Positions 49,701 to 61,362 of a DNA stretch of 64,000 nucleotides are shown here, one piece after another; positions within the stretch are counted from its first letter, which is position 1; each line of letters opens with the position of its first letter. The translations under genes and the position numbers were made by a program. Origin of the DNA: Montifringilla adamsi (lineage: Eukaryota > Chordata > Aves > Passeriformes > Passeridae); NCBI GenBank assembly GCA_017590115.1, contig JAGGNK010010337.1:2354141-2418140 (forward strand), written 5' to 3'. The notes under the pieces were generated by a model that saw nothing but the letters and a program-made list of their open reading frames with translations, was not told the origin of the DNA and made no database searches.

Positions 49701-52700
49701 GATAAGGCCCAGGAAATTGTTAGCAACATGCTGGTGGGAACCTATGGAAAAGAATACACGCTGTATCAATGGTGCAGCTCTTATCCCAAGAGCTGTGTTG
49801 GTGGGTGTGGGAATAGCAGGCTTTCAGTGTGAGCTGCTGCAATGAGATAGCATTGAGAAACCAGGGCAGGGAACAGCACAGATTTAGTCTGGGGAACCAA
49901 GGGCTTTATCCAGCAGTAATGTGTGTAAGGACAGACAATGTAACACTATAGTTGGTTTCACAACAAAGAACTGTAAAAGGATTTGATAGTAAGGGATTGG
50001 CAGAAAAGCTGAATGTATCTGTACAGTGCAGTAAGTGTTCTCTTTTTAAAGGTATTTAAGTGAAACAACTTAAAAAGACAGTACTTAAAGTTGTTTGGTT
50101 TTTTTATAATAGACATTATTTTAGAGTAGGATCAATTAAAAACAGAGAGTAAAGGACTTAAGTAAAGGAGTAAAATACCTAAGAGGGTATTTTTTTTTCA
50201 ATAAGGGAACAAGGAGGCAGAAGAGGCCTGTGTGGTAAAACAGAACTGACAGGTCTTTTTTACAGAGGTCTGTTTATTTACCGTATTTGATTTCTGAGCA
50301 CCTTTATGGCCATCATCACCACCAAATCACCCAGCCTGTATTTTGTTTTCAAATTTAAATTGCAGAAAGTTTTACCTGTGACTTTAGCAAGACCCCACCC
50401 AATCAGTGGAGCTACCTGGGCTTAAAATGAGCCTATGGCTTTATGAAGCCTGTGTGGTAAGAAGATAACTACTGCCACAGCATTCTCATGCTGGCTGTCC
50501 TTCAGAATGAAATAGCATTTCTTTGTTTTTATAGCAGCTGTCATGACCAATGAAAGCTAAAAAAACTTTGTAAATCCTCGATGTGCCAGTTCTGGTGTGT
50601 TTGGCCAAAGGTGTTAGTGATTAAATGATCCTGTGTATTGGTAGCAGTTCTGCTGAAGGAAAGATGACTGAGTAGGAAAATTAGCATGGAACTATATTTT
50701 GCCCTTGTGTCTGGTGACCTTTCTAGCACAGGAAAATATTCTGGCAAGACAGGTAAAAATCAATTAGGAATGTGGGAAAACTTCATGTTTAATATCTGGT
50801 AGTTGCTGATCAGGGCTTTTTGAAGATCCCAGCAAAATCATCTTTGATTTAAAAAATCCCATGCAAATGGATGCTTAGGTTAAAAGTATGTAGATCTCTG
50901 CTGTGTAGTTAGTGAAAGTTCCATTGAATTGGGAACATTGTGTATCTAGCCTGCTCTGCAGTGTGGGGACCTACCTCTGAACTTAAAACACCAAACTGTA
51001 TTTTCCGGGTGTGTGACCTGCATGACTTCCATTAGGGACTGAACAGAAGCATCAAAATCCACTGCAATACTCTTAAATGGAAAGATGCCCTTAGGAATCC
51101 CCCCTGTACAATTATGTGGTTGACATTTTCAAATGTAAGTGAATGGCTGCCATTCTGTCAGTACTTTCAGATTAATATTGTATAAAATGCTAGCCACATT
51201 GTCAGTCTCCAGAACAGTGCATTTTGGACATCTGATGTTCCAGAATAATATGGCATCTTTCTGACCACAAAGTAGACTGTAGAGGTCTGCAGCCAACTTG
51301 CCTGATTCTTGAATGCTATATCATTTATCAGGCAAGATACTTATAAACAAGAAATAGAAAGATTCTGAGAATCCATTACAAGCTTAAGAGACAAAGATCA
51401 TAAATTTTAAAAAGGCAAATGTGACTAATAAAACTGGGTTTGCCTACATTTGCACAGCAAAGCTGAAGTGTTAAGTTTTTCACATTGTCTTACATGCATT
51501 TTTAAATGAACTTTATAGAGCATTCTATAAATTCCCTGTGAATAAACAGACTAAATGATGTATGTCTACATTCCCAGAGCTTCTTGTTGGACATTCACTG
51601 CTTGTCAGCAGGCAGCAAGGGGCTAAATAAAATTAATGAAAGAAAATGCTTTTGGGATGGGGGAAAGGAAGGGTTAGAGGCAAGATTAGGGTGAGTAGAG
51701 TCTTCTTAACAACATATTTTCATTTATTTCACTGTAATATCTTTTTTTTTTTGAACTGCATAAACTTCAAAGATAATACGAAATTGGAATTACGAATATC
51801 ACTGCTTTGTAGTGAATGTATTGCAAGATTCTTAAATAATTAAATTATTCCAGTTCTTAAAATGGAGTGTAATTAGTCATTAATGAGCAAAATCTGTTGC
51901 TGTGCAGAGTTGATATACTCCATACAGACCAACCTTAAGTTTTACAGGATTTGGTTTAATTTCCAAATGTATATGTGTGGTAAAAATCAACTGTTGTGTA
52001 TGTCTTAGGATAATCACTAAATTAGCTAGTAAGTTACGTAACATACCAAATATTTAATTTTTGTATAATAAATTATAGATTTGTCAATGGCTTAATTTTC
52101 TGCTTCTGTTGAATGAGCAGCTTGGTTTAGAAGCGTGGTGAGGAAAGGTTTGACATTAACAGGGATTAATAAATTTTAGAGTGATAGGTCTGGCACGTGA
52201 AGATGACAGCTTTTCACTCATAAACCCACAGTTCAAATTCATGCTACATGGGTCCTGCAGGAACAACATGGATAGGTAATAGCCATAGGATATGCAATAC
52301 ATAAGAAATACATAGGATATATGTTATATCTTGTTCTAGGGGGTTAATTCTGATGAGCAGAGGCTATTTTCTCAATTTGTACTAACTAAAAGCTAACCTT
52401 TAAAACTATATGAGCATAAAGGGTAAGAAAGGAATGGAACATGATGCCCTGAGAGAGGAGGTCGAGGCTGCTGCACATTCAAGATGTTATTAGACATTTA
52501 CATTTCTACTCTTGGATTAAATTCCCTAGTATTGAACTAAGCAGCTGTCTTAGAACCAGTGAACAGCTCCCACCCTTGAAAACATTTAGGGTTATGTACC
52601 TTGTGGGTTTAAGCCAACCAATAATGGAAGCTTCTTTCTATTGTTAAAAACAAGGTGGAAGAAGCAGCAGCAAAATAGGAATGGGATCATAGACTATTTC

Positions 52701-53442
52701 ATTAAGAAAACACATTTTCCTAATGTTGGCACTTCAGGAAAATGCAGTTAATCTTAGCTAAATAAATACCATGTGTTTAAAAGTGTGGTTAACCTGAATA
52801 AATTGTAGGAGTTTGCTCCACAAGCCAGTCATTAAGAGCTTATGGTGTACAGCACAGACTTCAGTGAGCTAATTAAGGCTATTTCAAAGATGAAGAGCTC
52901 TTTAGGCTGGTGTCCTATGTTTTGTTATTTTTCATCTCATTTTCTTTCTTGTCAGTGGGTCAAATCCTTTTCCTAGTGAAGTGCTGAACCTTTGGTTTAG
53001 TCAGTCACACAAACTAGCTACAGAAGGGAAATGCTGATATTAAGAATACACCATTTAATCGTTGCAAGAACTCTCTGACCCTTTAGTGAAACACACAGTA
53101 TATACCATGAAAATACAAATACTTCACACTCAGATGACTCTGTTTGATATAATCATATGTTCTCTTTGTAGCTCTTTAGGTCATGACTCAATCTCAGTAA
53201 TGCTAGGCAGAGAATGATGCTAGTGTTGCTGAAATATTCTTCTTGCTTTATATAGAAATTGGCATAACATTAGGGGCTAGTGTGCAGCAAATGTTCCTCA
53301 TCAGAGGTAAATGAGAAAAAAAAGGTGTGATCTGTTTTCCTTTGTTCATATTTCCTGAAATCCAGCAAATTCAACATGAGACTTTTAATTTGTTTTGTTG
53401 ACCAGGGTCAGTCAGAATTTTTTGTTTTTAACATGCATGTTT

Positions 53443-53581
53443 GCATGGGTTGCCCAGATGAGTGGTGGGGTCTTTGTCCTTGGAGATGTTCAAAGCATGA
53501 TTGGACATAGCCCTGCTGTAACTGACCCTGCTCTGAGCAGGATGGGTATCAGGGAGCACCTCAGCTGCTCTCTGATTCTCC
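53443..53581 (+). mobile_element. CR1 LINE 3' fragment, old
   Basis: GCATGGGTTGCCCAGATGAG, CCTTGGAGATGTTCAAAGC, TTGGACATAGCCCTG, CTGCTCTGAGCAGGATGGGT follow the order of a CR1 3' end in the sense direction. The end, TCTCTGATTCTCCAG, is a decayed octamer tail. It is much diverged. The 89-codon frame spanning it is not a gene. Confidence 0.75.
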
Positions 53582-54389
53582 AGTTCGCATGGACATCTGT
53601 GAAATTAGTGAAGAGAGAAATGATTCGGGAGAATTTTATTTTGTTAAAGCACTGCTCTGCCTAAGGGATTGAACATCTTAAATGTAACTTCAGGTTTGTC
53701 AGTGAAGAAGAGAGAATAATATTCAGCATATCATCATTCCAAAATATCCTTGGTGGGACACGCTGACCAGGCGTGCTTGACTTGTTCATGCACTTCAACA
53801 TAAACAGAAAAATGAAGAAAAGTTCAAAAAGACAATGGAAGAAAGAATGGAAACTTCTACAACAACAACAACAAAAAAATTAACATTTCAAAAATAAGTT
53901 TTAAGCCAAATAACAAAAAAATTATTTAAGCCGTAAAAAGCATGTAGGGAATTATTTGACTGATTTGGGAAAATTCAAGAATTTGCATAAATAGGAGCTG
54001 GGCAATGGCATGGAAAGCTAGAAATACAGGTGGATGAAAGGATTGTTTCCATCAATGAATAATTCACTTTGGAAAAGAGACACTCAGGATGCCAAGATAC
54101 CTTTTGTGTTCTATTTTTCTGTACTACATTCAAATTGCTAATAAAAACCACATCTACAATATGTATGCAAATCAAGGTGAGGTCTGATTTGGAAGTGCTG
54201 AATAGCCCTCAGTGTTTGCTTTAGACTTCCTAACTTTCATCATCCTCTTCATGCAGGAACTGTTCTACAGTAAGAGAGGGTAATAAGGTCTTGCTGCATT
54301 AGAAGAGCATTTTTATTTCATTGGCATGTGCTGCCAAGTTCATCCTTGCCTTAAGAATTTGGGATTTCATGTGAGGGATGAAGTATATG
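53582..54389. other. Unique non-coding DNA with (CAA)n
   Basis: Contains a (CAA)5 microsatellite at 53860-53874. Nothing else is recognised. GTGG at 54390-54393 is the target-site duplication of the next element. Confidence 0.5.
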
Positions 54390-54454
54390 GTGGTAATGCC
54401 GTATGAAGGCTGACCTAGAACAGAGGGTAGATGGAGTTAAAGAATAAATAGGGA

Positions 54455-54460
54455 TTTATT
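54455..54460 (-). terminator. LTR polyadenylation signal AATAAA, copy 2
   Basis: Minus-strand AATAAA about 110 bp downstream of the TATA motif, conserved with copy 1. Confidence 0.6.
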
Positions 54461-54568
54461 GGAAGGCCTCAATGGATGCACCTTGGGCAGCACAAGAGCC
54501 CAGCCAGGGCTGCACCCAAGATGAACCAAAATGGTCACAAAATGGACAACCAGTCACAGTGTCTCCCA

Positions 54569-54578
54569 CTTTTATAAG
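54569..54578 (-). promoter_or_regulatory. LTR TATA box, copy 2
   Basis: Same minus-strand TTATAAAAG core as copy 1. It would direct leftward transcription. Confidence 0.6.
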
Positions 54579-54853
54579 TTCTGGTCCATTAGCATGTTGC
54601 AGTTAATTGTCCAATTATAGCTTTAGGTTGTGAAGTCCCACCCTTCTTGTTTTCCTCTCTTCAGTCCATGTTATTTATGCTCTTGGGCTTGAAATTCGGA
54701 TCACTTGTTCTTGGTCCCCAGCTAGAGAAGGAATTGTTTTGTCTACCTGCTCTGTGAAGAGAGCTTACCATCCCCTAATTGAAGTTCAAAACTACACACT
54801 AAAGCAGCACAGAATCTGAAAAATAGAAAAGCTAAAACCCGAGGCATCAGTGG

Positions 54854-57800
54854 CCACATATTCTCTGGACAGATTTCTTCTCTTTTCCATGGAGGTAAAA
54901 CTGCTCTGTTGCTGGTTTTGCCTTCATTGTATTGTTGTTTTAAATGCATTCAAAATCATGTAGAATAAAAAATTAATTCCTTTCAATATATTATTGAACA
55001 TAATTATTGTTAATTAATCAACTGAGTTTTAAAGCTTTTCCAAAGGCTTCAATGAAATCACTGTAACAGTGCAAAGCATTCTCATTCAAGTATTTAGTAA
55101 TCCTTGTAACTTCACTAAAAAATCTTCAAACTCTTAGAAACTGGCAAATTAGCTATTTTTTGGGCAGTGTTTGCAAAACACACACACACTCTAAAATTAC
55201 TTGTTTTAAATTTATGTTAAACTGGTAGTAAAAATACATACGGTTACTTTCACTGCTGAAGATGTGCTGCTGTGTGTTGATCATCCTTTAGTGCATTTTG
55301 AATGATAGTTAGTCTGTGGGGACCAGTGAAGACCTCCAATTAATTATTACTGGAGAACATGAAATCATAAACAAAATTCCTTGTAATAAATTTTTAAAAT
55401 GAGATTGCATGTTTTATTTACGGTACTGGTCCATTTTGGGGCTTTAAATCTATGAACGAAAACAAACATGCTTTTTATCAAACTGAAATAAAAATATCAA
55501 TAGTATTTCTTTCTTATCAAAGTAGGACACAATATATGAACTGGTCTTCTAAATAACTGCAGGGAGAGAAGCATGGGAAGAAGAAGAAGAAGAGATTTAC
55601 TTTTCCCTGATTGTTAGAGAGAGATTGAGAATGTATATAAACAGTGTGGAAAACAGCAAGTGTTTCCAAACATTGTGAGGTTTATTAATCTTTCAGGTAG
55701 CTGATATGATGGAATTATTTTAAAGGAAGTATTTGTTAAAGACATAGTTAATAACTAAGAACTCTCATAAATGTCACATTTTTACAGCAGAAATTTGGTT
55801 TGGTTTAGACAGAGGAGAAGCAATGCTGATAATATGTAATATTTTCAAATATGTTGGGTGACAAAATCCTGCCACAGTTACATAGTTAAAAGTGCTTCTT
55901 GTCCCATAGGGATTACAGCTGAATTTTAAAAAGGAAATATGTTCAATAGCTAATAAAATAAAAGACGATAATCACCCAAATCTTTCACTAGAGTCTTGTA
56001 CTTTTGTTTTGTTTGTTTGTTTATTGGTTTTTTTTTTATTCTCACTTTTATTTTTCTTTTAGATTCAGCCCATCTGTCTGGAAAGTGAAAATGCACAATA
56101 GATATGTTGCAGTTTAATGACAAATGTCAATAGATGAGAAGGAGTTCTTTAATTGAAATGTGTGGAAATCCTATAGTTAGTTTGCTGGGATTTTTTTCCT
56201 TGCCATTGAAAATCCTCCTCCTATTAGAAGCAGTATGCCTTCTTCCCTGTGTTCCACTGGGAGAATTTACTTCTTCTTTCACCCAGTCAAACTGTTCCCA
56301 TTCTTCACAGCTCTGACCCTAATTAACCAACACCTTCACAGGACAGGGATATCTCAGTGTGGATTCTGGCTCTGGGAGTTGTGTGATGACACCATGATAT
56401 CTAAATGTGTTTTAAGCAAAAACCTGTATCACAGTGATAGGTACCTACTGGAGCCTACAGACATTTTGAAGAGTTTCCCCCAAATGAATCTACAGGTCTT
56501 GCAAGTGGGAAACTGCTGGTCCAATAGACCCAGTAATTCTTCATCAAAGGAGTATTTGGGCTCTTTTCCTAATGGGATGAGTTTCTGCACTAGCTAGATA
56601 GACAGCTATGTCCATGACCTATATTGCTGCTTCTCTCTTTATTCATATGGAATTATAAAGTTGTAGCATAGTGCCAGGGCAGCTCTGTGTCTCAGTTGAG
56701 TTTTCTTAAATTCTTAATTCCTTTAATCTCCCTGTGATAAAATTGTGCCTAATTTATGCAATCCCTTTCTCCTTCATTAGAAAAGACATCATCAAATCAT
56801 TTCCCCATTTCCCATAATTTTCTTCTAGATGCTGGCTTTCTCTCATGCATGGAGCTGTCACTGCCATGCGCCACAAGATTCTCTCCAACAGAAATTCCAT
56901 TTTGAATCAATGCTAGTATTCCATGAGTAATACAGAATGCTGGAAAGACCCCTATATCAGAGGAAGCTGTAATGAGCTGAGGCCTGCACATCATAATTAG
57001 GGTCATCTTATATAACTTTAGTTTTGTGAAGGTTACTTGTATCATACAAAATATTCTTCTGGGAACTTTTTGTGCCAAAGGAGGTGAAATAAGTACCCAC
57101 AGAAAGGAAAAAATTCCAACTGTATTAGACAGCTGCTGTAGGGATAAATGATCCTCTGGGTGAATTCTAACAGCTGAATCAAAAAACTAACATTTTAACA
57201 TCTAAAGCTGTTTAAGGTGTCTGTAGGACCTTCACAAACTCATATTTTATTTGAAAGTGACAGAAGAGAGGTTTTAGTCTCTGTACTCTTGGAGATTTTC
57301 AAAACCTGACTGTATGAGTCCTGAGAAATCTGAGTTATCTTTGAACTCAACCTTCTTTTGAGCAGCTGATTAGACTTTATAGCCTCCATAGGGCCTTCCT
57401 AAACTAAAGCATTTTGCAGATCAATTAATTCCATTCTTTGATAACTAAAAAACCTAAGAGTTAAACAATAATATCTGCAGACTCTCTTCTGTGCTATTGC
57501 TTTTAAAAGTTTGGTCACCTTATTCACAATGAATAATTGCTTTTGTTATTCTCTTGTTATCATATAGATGCGTGCAGAATTTTAAGAAATATATCTGTGG
57601 AAAATAGCCAAGATAGGATTTATTAGGGTAAATTTTACTTGCTAAATAATCTACATAGTCTTTAAAAGTGTTTCAAACAAATCCAAAAATTAAAAGACTA
57701 ATTTGGAAAATTTTCCAAAGATGTGTTAGGTAGTAATGGTAACCCCCATTCTTATGGAATACAAGCATTTTTTTTTTGGTTAAAAATATACAGTGTTTGC

Positions 57801-60800
57801 ACATTTTTTATTAATTTCAGTGCATCCCATCTCTTTTCTTCCTCCTTTCACTATTTTGAAATAATTCCCCTCATAATTTACCTGAGCTTTATTCAGTTTT
57901 TTGTGTACCTTTTCCTTTTAACTCTTAGTTAATGTTTCTCTGACACCCACCTACAGCAACTTCCAACCTTCTCTCAGCCCTCACATGGTGAGTAACCTCT
58001 CTAGCTATCAGGTTATTGTCATCCCAGGCCCACTGCTCTACTTCCAGCCCAGAGTTCCTCCCTTTGCCCAGACTTCTCCCATCCTCAATTTGTATCCTTT
58101 CTCACTCTGAAGATTGCAGGGCAATAACTCAGCTGCTCTTCCTCCTTAATCCTCCTTTCTTTGTCATCTCTGCTATTCAAAGCGTAAAGAAATTATGTTT
58201 CTAATCTGACAGACTTCCAACAGAACAAAATGCGATGATATGTCAAGTTTTAGGTGTTTATTATCTTTAATTACCAATAGAGCTTTTAAGCTTAAGTTTA
58301 CTGAGATATTGGTAGCACTAAATGTCATATGGGACTTCTCAGGACTAAACCTTTCAGATCAGCATTTTCTGATTTTGTAATCGAAGAGGAACCTTTGTGG
58401 CTGTAGCTGAAGCACCAATAAAAACAAAATGTGAGGCACTAAGAATTGTAATAGACATAGAATTTGAGTTTTAGCCCAGGGGTTTAGATTAGGCTGAGGA
58501 GTTGTCCTGCAGTGTCAGAATCTGAAGAGGACTGATGCTCTGAGATGGACACACAGCATGTGCAAGGAACCACTGCATAGGTGGTAGCCATGTGATGGAC
58601 TGTCCCCTCAGGTAGTCAGTCCCTCAGACACTAAATGCCACAGAAAAGTGGGCAGATCAAATCACTAATTTTTATTATAATTTTCATTCTATTCCTCATA
58701 TTCTTGTTAAAACTCTGAGTAGCATGTTTTCTCCTCTGCTGCCCCTCAAATAGTCAGTTCAAGTCTAACCCTCTAGACTTTTGCAAGTGACTCTCAAGTC
58801 CAATTTTCAGCAGTTTTGAAAAATTTCATTGTAAGAAATCCACTTTCTCACCACAAGTTTCCCATATGTTCCAAAATTGATATTCACAAAAATGAATACT
58901 AAAAAGCTTTCACAAATATTTTCATATGAGTATTTAAATTTATGGCTTTGGATTGTGGGAAAAATAATAAGATGAAAAAAAGATTCTTTTGTGGTAAACA
59001 TTTGTTTTATAAAAGTAAACAAATAAAATATTCCTGAAGTACTTAGCCATCAGTATTTGAAGGCCTGTGGCAGCATCTGAAAGACAAAAAAGGAAATAAT
59101 TGATTAGTGGATTTGTTTGATCTGCTCAGGGATCAAAGGGACAAATACTGTCTACAGGGATGAAAGGATGGAGAACTGCTCTCCATACTGCCTCAGTTAT
59201 CTGGTTATTCAGATGTTCTTGCAACATGTTAGTGATGTGTGTACCTGACCCTCTGTAGTGCTTGAGGAAAAAAAAAGAAAAAAACCCCAAATTAGGTGTA
59301 CTGTACTATTGTGCTGCAATTCTGAAAGGCTTCTCAATAATCAGACATGAAAAATGCTGTTTAAAGTCTGTGAGAAGGAATACTGAATCTGTTTTTCAGT
59401 TTGTAAGCGGTATTGACTTTTTCTGTAATACAATTGTGACAATTTTGTTTTTACTTGTTTGCCCCCTTCCCACATATGGAATGTGTAGGATTTGGTTTTG
59501 GGGTGTCCTAATGCACCACAGAAAAACATGCATCTATTTTATGTACTGTATGACGGTACAACACATATCTCTTTGCTCTTTCTGTAGATATTACTGGTTT
59601 GTTTTGGTATATTCTTGCAGAGGAAGAATGATGTATTTCAGAATCATGGGTGTTTTTCTTTCTAAAGGTTTCTATTGCCAGTCAAATGCACAGTTATGTG
59701 TATGCACATATCCTGCATTAGTATGAATCTGTGTACCAAGTGGTGCTTTAACTTATCTCCATTTACATTAATTTAGAAGTTATTAGGTTATAATATAGCT
59801 CTGGGTAATCTTGCACTTGGGCAGGTATTTGTTCACAATGCTGGTTACCAGCAGAGATGAGGAGTGGTCTCTGGACACTGTCAGCCATCCTGGGAAGATC
59901 ACCAGAGAAAAATGAGCATATTCTCAGGTGTCTGTTTGCTCTCTAGGGATTTGTGATCCCCCTGAAAACCAGTGGAACTCCAAAGCTGAGAAAAATCACT
60001 TGACTAGACCAACCTTTTCAGCTGTGTTTGTACACAAGGTGCTCAGTCTGTCTGATCTGATGATGTATTCATTTGAAATATGTGTAGACTCTTGTAAAGA
60101 TGGAGGCCAGAAAACACACTTGAAAAAACCACTTTTTTCTGTGTGTGAAAGCATTTCAGTTCCATAACCACTGTCACAAAGCCTTTGTCAAATTATGGCA
60201 TTGTCCAGGCTACTCAGTTAAGTAAATGTAGTATCTGAATTTAACAGTTGATTTACAGCTGAATTTTTGGGATACTTCACAAAATTTATGGCAGTTATTG
60301 GTACCTTTTTAAATATTTAAATCAGATGCTGAAACTTGAAATGCTAAGAGCAAGGACAGTCATTCCTACTGACTGTTGACTACAGTACACTGTTTGCTAG
60401 TGTGGGAGACTTCTGGAACCCCTTTTAAAATGTTGCCCAAAGGCTGAATAGAAAGAATTGGAAAGCAGTCAGAGAGCCATATGCCATGTACAGGTCCTGT
60501 TATAGCTGGAGCACCTTTATAAGTGGGGTGTAGTAAGGACAAATGCATTCACGTTCAGTTTAATCAGGATTCCCAAAACCAGGTAACCCTCACGCTTTAA
60601 GGCACCTCACCAAGTTTGTGTTTATTTATGAGTCATTAGAAACACAAGATATTTATGCCATTTTAGTTTATACATTCTCCATACTGAATGAGGTCATGAG
60701 GGAGACAAGAGGCTTGTTGATGATCTGATGACATCACAATGCCAGTCTTCTCCCTCTGACATTTTCTGTAGCCATCTCCAGTTCTGAAACAGAGGTATTC

Positions 60801-61215
60801 TCTTTCCCCTCTCACCAAAGATTTGAGACTTTGTGAAAATATTAGTTTATTCCTTCTTATACAAATCTTTTCCTTGCTGGTTGAGCCATGAGTCAAAAAA
60901 GCTGCAGTGTTCTGTATAGGATCTGCTTATTCTGCACAGTAAAACTGCCTGAACAGCTGTTTGATGCAGATTGCCAGATTGCCTCATAAAACTCCCTGGT
61001 AGTCAGAAATCAGAAGTCCTAAATGACCCTGGATTAGAACAGCTTTTGCAGATCTTAAAAAAACCTTTTACCTATTTCTTCTGCTCATATATAAAGAGAG
61101 CAATAGGTAAAGGTCAGGACAAAAAGATTTTCTTGCTTCTACATGCAGATTTTTCCAGATATCCTTATTTTAGAAATTCTTAGATAGTCCAAACCCTTGG
61201 TATGGAATTTGTTAT
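54854..61215. other. Unique non-coding DNA
   Basis: No supported gene. Microsatellites are (CA)n at 55179-55189 and (GAA)5 at about 55577-55594. A pyrimidine tract ending TTTTCTTTTAG at 56062 resembles a splice acceptor; the frame after it closes within 12 to 18 codons. Plus-strand frames of 120 codons (56235-56597) and 154 codons (59262-59726, very rich in Cys, Phe and Tyr) and a minus frame of 93 codons (56797-57078) show no known domain. Confidence 0.45.
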
Positions 61216-61362
61216 GAAGCTGCATCAGGGGAAATTCACACTGGACATTAGAAAAAGTCTTGGTCATGTGGTTTAATTTTAGATAGCCCTGTGAGGAGCA
61301 GGGAGTTGGACTCGATGATCCTCATAGATCCCATTCAACTCAAGACATTCTATAATTCTATA
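61216..61362 (+). mobile_element. Internally deleted CR1 3' end with intact octamer tail
   Basis: GAAGCTGCATCAGGGGAAAT and CTGGACATTAGAAAAAG match the CR1 block at the end of ORF2. The sequence then jumps to GAGCAGGGAGTTGGACTCGA, TGATCCTCATAGATCCCATT, CAACTC, the 3' terminal block, and ends with ATTCTATAATTCTATA, two clear CR1 3' octamers. The stretch between (about 100 bp in other copies) is missing. This is the best-preserved CR1 tail in the window. Confidence 0.9.

Larger units (their letters stand above)
46079..53442. other. Mostly unique non-coding DNA
   Basis: No gene supported. A GC-richer patch at 47140-47450 carries two overlapping plus-strand frames (107 and 128 codons) and a minus frame, none with a known domain; a (CA)n microsatellite lies within it at 47426-47442. 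At 46371-46440 the string TTTCCAAAGTATTTTAACTC, ATGGGCTCAAA faintly resembles a hAT-type DNA transposon end. A T23 tract preceded by a long pyrimidine run lies at 49652-49700. An A12-13 run lies near 49078. Confidence 0.45.
54394..54849 (-). mobile_element. Solo LTR of an endogenous retrovirus, copy 2
   Basis: A 456-bp element, collinear with the LTR at 8487-8943 along its whole length and about 86% identical by my hand alignment (substitutions plus three or four 1- to 2-base indels). On the minus strand it begins TGAT and ends GGCATTA, where copy 1 has GGCATCA, so the terminal CA has become TA. Exact 4-bp direct repeats GTGG flank it at 54390-54393 and 54850-54853. The TATA motif (54569-54578) and AATAAA (54455-54460) are kept. 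The duplications differ from copy 1, so this is an independent insertion and not a segmental duplicate. No proviral interior is seen, so it is a solo LTR. Confidence 0.88.

Noticed and set aside
52231..52240. GTTCAAATTC, similar to a tRNA B box
   Set aside because: No A box or cloverleaf can be formed around it.
53395..53664. An 89-codon plus-strand frame
   Set aside because: It lies mostly across the old CR1 fragment at 53443-53581, so it is repeat-derived and not a gene.
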